Positions 6,470 through 7,047 of a stretch of DNA of 7,047 nucleotides are shown one piece after another. The DNA comes from Pseudomonadota bacterium (GTDB taxonomy: Bacteria; Pseudomonadota; Gammaproteobacteria; Xanthomonadales; Xanthomonadaceae): positions 1 to 7,047 of the forward strand of contig JAFAFF010000249.1 of assembly GCA_023423605.1 (NCBI GenBank), read 5' to 3'. The position numbers were made by a program, and so were the translations under genes. The stretch's first letter is position 1. Every line of letters begins with the position of its first letter. A model generated the notes under the pieces. That model did not search any database. It was not told where the DNA came from and saw only the letters and a list, made by a program, of their open reading frames with translations.

Positions 6470-6660
6470 CCCACCGGGGCTACATCCAACTGGCATCACC
6501 CACCGGGGCTACATCCAACAGACATCACTCACCGGGGGCTACATCCAACTGGCATCACCCACCGGGACTACATCCAACGGTCGTCACCCACCGGGGGCTA
6601 CATCCAACTGGCGTCACCCACCGGGGGCTACATCCAACAGACATCACTCACCGGGGGCAA
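6454..6660. repeat. Seven tandem 29-30-bp direct repeats, non-coding
   Basis: Units begin at 6454, 6483, 6512, 6542, 6571, 6601 and 6631. Each is built as CATCCAAC, a five-base variable core, TCACCCACC, then GGGG(G)CTA. The first unit has CGACCAAC instead of CATCCAAC. Core sequences in order are GGTCG, TGGCA, AGACA, TGGCA, GGTCG, TGGCG, AGACA. Unit lengths of 29, 29, 30, 29, 30, 30 and 30 break any single reading frame, so the frame open from 6444 to 6875 is not a real gene. The array lies between the ParB-like gene and the DUF445 gene and fills most of that 271-base gap. On the minus strand each unit contains GGTGGGTGA and GGATGTAG, which resembles the GTAG-headed short palindromes of Stenotrophomonas, though most units are no longer palindromic. 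Confidence 0.9.
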
Positions 6661-6674
6661 CACCCGTTGGGCGT
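6660..6674. repeat. Imperfect palindrome closing the repeat array
   Basis: ACACCC-GTT-GGGCGT pairs over five of six positions around a GTT loop. The palindrome opening the array (6451-6469) has an AAC loop, the reverse complement of GTT, so the two elements face opposite ways. This segment also aligns loosely with the repeat unit (TGGGCGTCA against TGGCGTCA) and may be a decayed eighth unit. Confidence 0.4.
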
Positions 6675-6699
6675 CAATGGTCACCGACACCACCACCGG

Positions 6700-6705
6700 T
6701 AGACT
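6700..6705 (+). promoter_or_regulatory. Candidate -10 box for a leaderless DUF445 transcript
   Basis: TAGACT fits the TANNNT form of a -10 box and ends six bases before the ATG at 6712, so transcription would begin at or next to the start codon. No Shine-Dalgarno is present before 6712. The best -35 candidate (TGGTCA, 6679-6684) is weak, with a 15-base spacing. CCGAC (6684-6688) and GTCGG (6706-6710) form an inverted repeat flanking the box. Confidence 0.4.
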
Positions 6706-6711
6706 GTCGGC

Positions 6712-7047
6712 ATGGATGCTCGCCCCGTCATGACGCCCGCCGATCCCCGCCGTGCCCAGCTGCGGCGCATGAAGGCCATCGCCCTCGGCCTGCTGCTGCT
6801 GATGCTGGCCGGTTTCGCCGTCAGTCACTGGCAGGGCGAGCGTGGCGCCTGGGCCTGGGTTTCGGCGTTCTGTGAAGCCGCCACGGTCGGTGCGCTGGCC
6901 GACTGGTTCGCCGTGGTCGCCCTGTTCCGTCACCCGCTTGGCCTGCCCATCCCGCACACGGCCATCATTCCACGCGGCAAGGACCGCATCGCCGACAGCC
7001 TGTCGATATTCGTGCGCGACCAGTTCCTGGAACCGCAGGCACTGCTG
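6712..7047 (+). CDS. DUF445 family membrane protein (partial, C-terminus beyond right edge)
   Basis: The first 112 codons of a DUF445-family protein are present and the frame is open at the right edge. After a short basic N-terminus (RRAQLRRMK) comes a hydrophobic segment, AIALGLLLLMLAGFAVSHW (about 22-40), consistent with an inner-membrane anchor. The family-diagnostic block follows: EAATVGALADWFAVVALFRHPLGLPIPHTAIIPRGKDRIADSL (about 55-97). Family members are typically around 400 residues with a further C-terminal membrane helix, so about three quarters of the protein is missing. No biochemical function is established for the family that I can name. ATG 6712 is preferred for its distance from the -10-like box; in-frame ATGs at 6730 and 6769 are alternatives, and none has a good ribosome site. 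Confidence 0.88.
   Translation, partial: MDARPVMTPADPRRAQLRRMKAIALGLLLLMLAGFAVSHWQGERGAWAWVSAFCEAATVGALADWFAVVALFRHPLGLPIPHTAIIPRGKDRIADSLSIFVRDQFLEPQALL

Noticed and set aside
5133..6470. 445-codon minus-strand open frame across the transporter start and ParB-like gene
   Set aside because: It overlaps two genes with recognisable domains and runs through their divergent control region; no family resemblance.
6454..6660. CRISPR-like array of seven direct repeats
   Set aside because: The variable parts between constant blocks are only five bases and recur (AGACA twice, GGTCG twice, TGGCA twice). There is no room for spacers and no cas gene nearby.
6444..6875. Open frame of 143 codons running through the repeats
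   Set aside because: Mixed 29- and 30-base units shift the frame, so the peptide repeat is not maintained, and the 3' part overlaps the DUF445 gene in another frame.

Overview
The window is GC-rich chromosomal DNA with strong G/C preference at third codon positions. It is most consistent with a gammaproteobacterium of the Xanthomonadaceae, probably Stenotrophomonas or a close relative. That assignment is inferred from gene content, short REP-like palindromes and promoter style; no rRNA or species marker is present. I see no tRNA, rRNA, transposase, phage gene or CRISPR array.

Layout, left to right: (1) the N-terminal ~388 residues of a glutamine-synthetase-fold enzyme of the gamma-glutamylpolyamine synthetase (PuuA) type, on the minus strand and cut by the left edge; (2) a 176-nt divergent control region with a candidate sigma-54 promoter; (3) a PuuB-type FAD amine oxidase on the plus strand. 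Together these look like a polyamine (putrescine) catabolism locus: glutamylate the amine, then oxidise it. (4) Seven bases after puuB lies a near-consensus sigma-28 (FliA) flagellar promoter, followed by a REC-REC-GGDEF diguanylate cyclase whose first receiver is degenerate. (5) A long, almost perfect hairpin fills the gap between the convergent cyclase and a minus-strand MFS transporter of the metabolite:H+ symporter type. (6) A second divergent region of 193 nt leads to an orphan ParB-like DNA-binding protein (ParB/Srx-fold domain, HTH, C-terminal coiled coil). (7) Directly after it lies a non-coding array of seven 29-30-bp direct repeats with a higher-order period of four units, bracketed by two short palindromes. 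(8) The window ends in the first 112 codons of a DUF445 membrane protein with a -10-like box placed as for a leaderless mRNA.

The genes do not form one pathway. puuA/puuB are a functional pair. The cyclase appears wired to the flagellar regulon independently of puuB, despite being directly downstream on the same strand. The transporter could import a small carboxylate or amine-related metabolite, but its substrate cannot be read from the sequence. The most unusual material is the FliA-driven cyclase with a pseudo-receiver, and the orphan ParB-like gene next to the structured repeat array.
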